A DNA stretch of 64,000 nucleotides. It comes from Cellvibrio polysaccharolyticus. GTDB lineage: Bacteria > Pseudomonadota > Gammaproteobacteria > Pseudomonadales > Cellvibrionaceae. Below are positions 62,051-64,000 of this stretch, one piece after another (the stretch's first letter is position 1; each line of letters begins with the position of its first letter). The translations under genes were made by a program, and so were the position numbers. The notes under the pieces were generated by a model. That model did not search any database. It was given only the letters and a program-made list of their open reading frames with translations, and was not told the DNA's origin. The stretch is from NCBI RefSeq assembly GCF_015182315.1, contig NZ_PRDL01000001.1, positions 1,860,001-1,924,000 on the forward strand. Reading direction: 5' to 3'.

Positions 62051-62077
62051 GTCGATGGCAGACCGCCGAAATCGACA
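62051..62077 (-). promoter_or_regulatory. ECF42-type promoter upstream of the YCII gene
   Basis: The minus strand reads TGTCGA, 17 bases, CGAC, identical in boxes and spacing to the promoter before the VOC gene. The first four spacer bases (TTTC) and its last three (CAT) also match between the two. Confidence 0.85.
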
Positions 62078-62151
62078 GGATGTTGAAAAATTATTATCTG
62101 ACACAGGGTGTGCGCCATTCTGTCCGTTTGTGCCGGGTCGTCAGGTGTGTG

Positions 62152-63390
62152 TTACAAGGCGCGTAACTGCGCCTGTAAAAACGCTTTTTCCGCCTCCCGG
62201 TCACTTAAATTCAGTGCTTTACCATAATCGGCTTTGGCGGCATCGGTATTACCGCACTGTCGGTAGAGTTTTGCCCGTGCCGCATAGGCGTAATGATAGT
62301 TGGCCAATTCACGTTCAATCAGCGGCGTAATCAGGTCAATTCCCGCTTGTGCGCCCTCGTGCATCGCCACGGCGATGGCGCGATTCAAAGCAATAACCGG
62401 CGACGGATAACGATTCAGCAACAAGGTATAGATACCGCTGATTTCGTGCCAGTCGGTATCCTGTGCGCTGGCGGCTTCGGCATGTAGTGCGGCGATAGCG
62501 GCTTGCAGGCTGTAAAAACCGGGGTTTCCGGCAGCCCATGCCTCTTGAACACGGCTCACGCCTTCGCCAATCAGTTCGGCGTTCCACAGGCTGCGATCCT
62601 GATCTTCCAGCAATATCAGATCACCATTTTCAGTGACGCGGGTAGCGCGTCGGGATTCCTGCAATAACATCAGCGCCAGCAAGCCATTGATTTCATCATC
62701 CGTGTGTAATTCATGGAGTAAACGGGTTAGTCGAATCGCTTCGCTGGCAAGGTCGGGAGTGCCTGCTGCAGCGGGCAAAAGCGAGGAATAGCCTTCGTTA
62801 AATACCAGATAAATAACTTGCAGCACCGACTGCAAACGCTCGGCAAAAATCGTCTGGTCGGGGATTTCATAAGGGATATTGGCGGTGCGAATTTTCTGCC
62901 GCGCTCGCACAATGCGTTGCGCCAGAGTGGAAGGCGTCACCAAAAACGTTCTGGCAATCGCTTCGGTGGTCAGGCCGCAAACTTCGCGCAAGGTGAGTGC
63001 GACACGCGCCTCTTTGGACAGCGCCGGGTGGCAGCAGGTAAAGATCAGCCGCAGGCGGTCGTCTTCAATAAAACCGGTGGGTTCCGCAAAATTTTCTGCA
63101 TCGCTCAACAGTTCCTGCTGTTCCAGCCAGGCGGTTTCGCGTGCTTGCAAGCGGGAGCGCTTGCGCAATAGATCAATCGCTTTAAAGCGACCGGTAGACA
63201 CCAGCCAGGAATAGGGGTTGGCCGGAATGCCGGCTTGCGGCCATTGGTGCCAGGCGGCGGTAAAAGCCTCCTGCATGGCATCTTCGGCGAGGTCAAAGTC
63301 GCCGAGCAGGCGAATAAGCGTGGCAAGAACCCGCCGGGATTCCTGCTGATAGAAGGCATTTAACGATTGCTGATCGAACCTGTCCGGCAT
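62152..63390 (-). CDS. ECF42-type RNA polymerase sigma factor with C-terminal TPR-like extension
   Basis: This is a 412-residue protein. Sigma region 2 (RLLGDFDLAEDAMQEAFTAAWHQWP) and region 4 (ALTLREVCGLTTEAIARTF) are followed by a C-terminal extension of more than 200 residues with helical repeats (AIAVAMHEGA, YAARAKLYRQCGNTDAAKADYG). This is the layout of ECF42 sigma factors, which lack an anti-sigma factor and may use the extension for control. Its likely regulon is the YCII, VOC and SRPBCC genes next to it. No ECF42-type promoter is seen in front of the sigma gene itself. The stop is 176 bases before the YCII start. Confidence 0.93.
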   Translation of the reverse strand: MPDRFDQQSLNAFYQQESRRVLATLIRLLGDFDLAEDAMQEAFTAAWHQWPQAGIPANPYSWLVSTGRFKAIDLLRKRSRLQARETAWLEQQELLSDAENFAEPTGFIEDDRLRLIFTCCHPALSKEARVALTLREVCGLTTEAIARTFLVTPSTLAQRIVRARQKIRTANIPYEIPDQTIFAERLQSVLQVIYLVFNEGYSSLLPAAAGTPDLASEAIRLTRLLHELHTDDEINGLLALMLLQESRRATRVTENGDLILLEDQDRSLWNAELIGEGVSRVQEAWAAGNPGFYSLQAAIAALHAEAASAQDTDWHEISGIYTLLLNRYPSPVIALNRAIAVAMHEGAQAGIDLITPLIERELANYHYAYAARAKLYRQCGNTDAAKADYGKALNLSDREAEKAFLQAQLRAL

Positions 63391-63537
63391 GAATAATCCT
63401 GCTGGCGTTGACTGTTATGGTTATTGGCTGTGTTTGCAATACTGACAATCGGCGATATTATCCGCCGTCTCCCGGATCTGCGAGCAGTATTGCTGCTTCT
63501 GGCGGTCTTAACTGTGAAGAAATGCAGGAAACTGGCA

Positions 63538-64000
63538 ATGAAACAACTGATTCTCGGCGGCGCCCGCTCCGGCAAAAGCGCACTGGCGCAAACCACCGCT
63601 GTACAACTGGCGGATGCCCGAAAAGAACGCGGGCAGGACACACAACTTATTTACCTCGCCACCTGCGATAACAGCGCCGCCGACAACGAAATGCAAACAC
63701 GCATCGCCCGCCACAAAGCTGAACGCGACGAACGTTGGACGCTGGTAGAAGCCGATGCAGATCTGGCGACAACACTAAAATCCATCGCCAACGACAACAC
63801 GATAATTCTGGTGGATTGCCTGACACTCTGGCTAACCCGGTGTTTATTGCTAGATGAAGACTTGTCAAAAGCCCTCATTTTTTGGCAACAACAAAAAGAA
63901 GCTTTATTAGCAGCAGTGAAATCATTACCCGGCGAAATTCTATTTATCAGCAATGAAGTCGGGCAGGGCGTAATACCGATGGGCGCACTAAGCCGCACAT
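63538..64000 (+). CDS. cobU: Adenosylcobinamide kinase/guanylyltransferase CobU/CobP (cut by window end)
   Basis: The first 154 codons are present. The P-loop is GGARSGKS at residues 7-14, followed by LIYLATCDNSAADNEMQTRI, the substrate/GTP region VDCLTLWL and ISNEVGQGVIPMG. It phosphorylates adenosylcobinamide and then joins GMP to it, a step in cobalamin nucleotide loop assembly. AGGA precedes the ATG. The 147 bases upstream show no cobalamin riboswitch that I can recognise. It is divergent from the sigma factor gene. Confidence 0.95.
   Translation, partial: MKQLILGGARSGKSALAQTTAVQLADARKERGQDTQLIYLATCDNSAADNEMQTRIARHKAERDERWTLVEADADLATTLKSIANDNTIILVDCLTLWLTRCLLLDEDLSKALIFWQQQKEALLAAVKSLPGEILFISNEVGQGVIPMGALSRT

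Noticed and set aside
62101..62140. Fragment resembling the conserved outer end of the dispersed repeat (TTCTGTCCGTTTGT)
   Set aside because: Only about 20 bases match copy B, with no paired arm or GTTCCAAAA end; it may be a decayed remnant or chance.
63391..63537. Cobalamin riboswitch before cobU
   Set aside because: The gap is only 147 bases and I see no B12-box-like element or plausible multi-helix core.

Overview
The window looks like chromosome from a free-living, polysaccharide-degrading gammaproteobacterium, most likely Cellvibrio or a close relative in Cellvibrionaceae. That assignment is inference from gene content: family 2 carbohydrate-binding modules joined by poly-serine linkers to redox domains, together with LexA, AcnB, MiaE, CydDC, RmuC and an AddAB-like repair pair typical of gammaproteobacteria. 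I recognised no rRNA, tRNA, insertion sequence, prophage or CRISPR array. Most of the window is ordinary chromosome. The accessory interest lies in the extracellular redox genes, a family of structured repeats, a tandem repeat array and an ECF42-type sigma factor regulon.

Region by region. 1-7.5 kb: the SOS genes lexA and a partial sulA-like gene, two short-chain dehydrogenases, a zinc-ribbon/rhomboid membrane protease, a membrane-anchored sugar dehydrogenase and an AraC regulator. 8.4-14.1 kb: three secreted proteins in an apparent operon ended by a strong terminator (CBM2-YceI, CBM2-YceI-Fn3-cytochrome c-DUF1592 type, DUF1552), resembling the Cbp2D/Cbp2E redox proteins reported for cellulose growth in Cellvibrio japonicus. 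14.3-22.3 kb: small secreted or membrane proteins, acnB, an SMP-30 lipoprotein, a DUF1289 protein and miaE. 23-27 kb: a secreted di-haem protein with a CBM56-like domain, a GlsB-type membrane protein and zupT. 27-31 kb: an AddA-like helicase-nuclease, a 109-bp tandem repeat array and one dispersed repeat. 31-39.4 kb: a royal-jelly-family protein, a rhombotail lipoprotein, a LysR regulator, an SMR transporter, a persulfide-detoxification divergon (two rhodanese-DUF2892 proteins and an ETHE1-like enzyme) and an alkylation-repair pair (AlkA-like and Ada). 39.7-45.3 kb: a very large multi-PAS hybrid histidine kinase overlapping a response-regulator diguanylate cyclase. 45.4-56.5 kb: alr, an ArsR/MFS/NemA cassette, cydDC, the AddB-like partner and murI. 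56.7-64 kb: rmuC, DUF2489, two GNAT acetyltransferases, an ECF42-type sigma factor with its probable target genes, and the start of cobU.

The most novel signal is a dispersed repeat family with four copies (about 3.6, 22.4, 31.1 and 58.4 kb). Each copy is a long imperfect palindrome. Short conserved blocks are shared among copies, but the 12-base stretch in each outer arm differs from copy to copy while still pairing with its own partner. This is compensatory variation of the kind expected from a conserved nucleic-acid fold. All four lie 45-62 bases past a stop codon and in the same orientation relative to that gene. Other points worth following are an Ada protein that has lost all four zinc cysteines of its phosphotriester-repair domain, two near-identical ECF42-type promoters in front of YCII and VOC genes, and AddA/AddB-like genes lying 22 kb apart.
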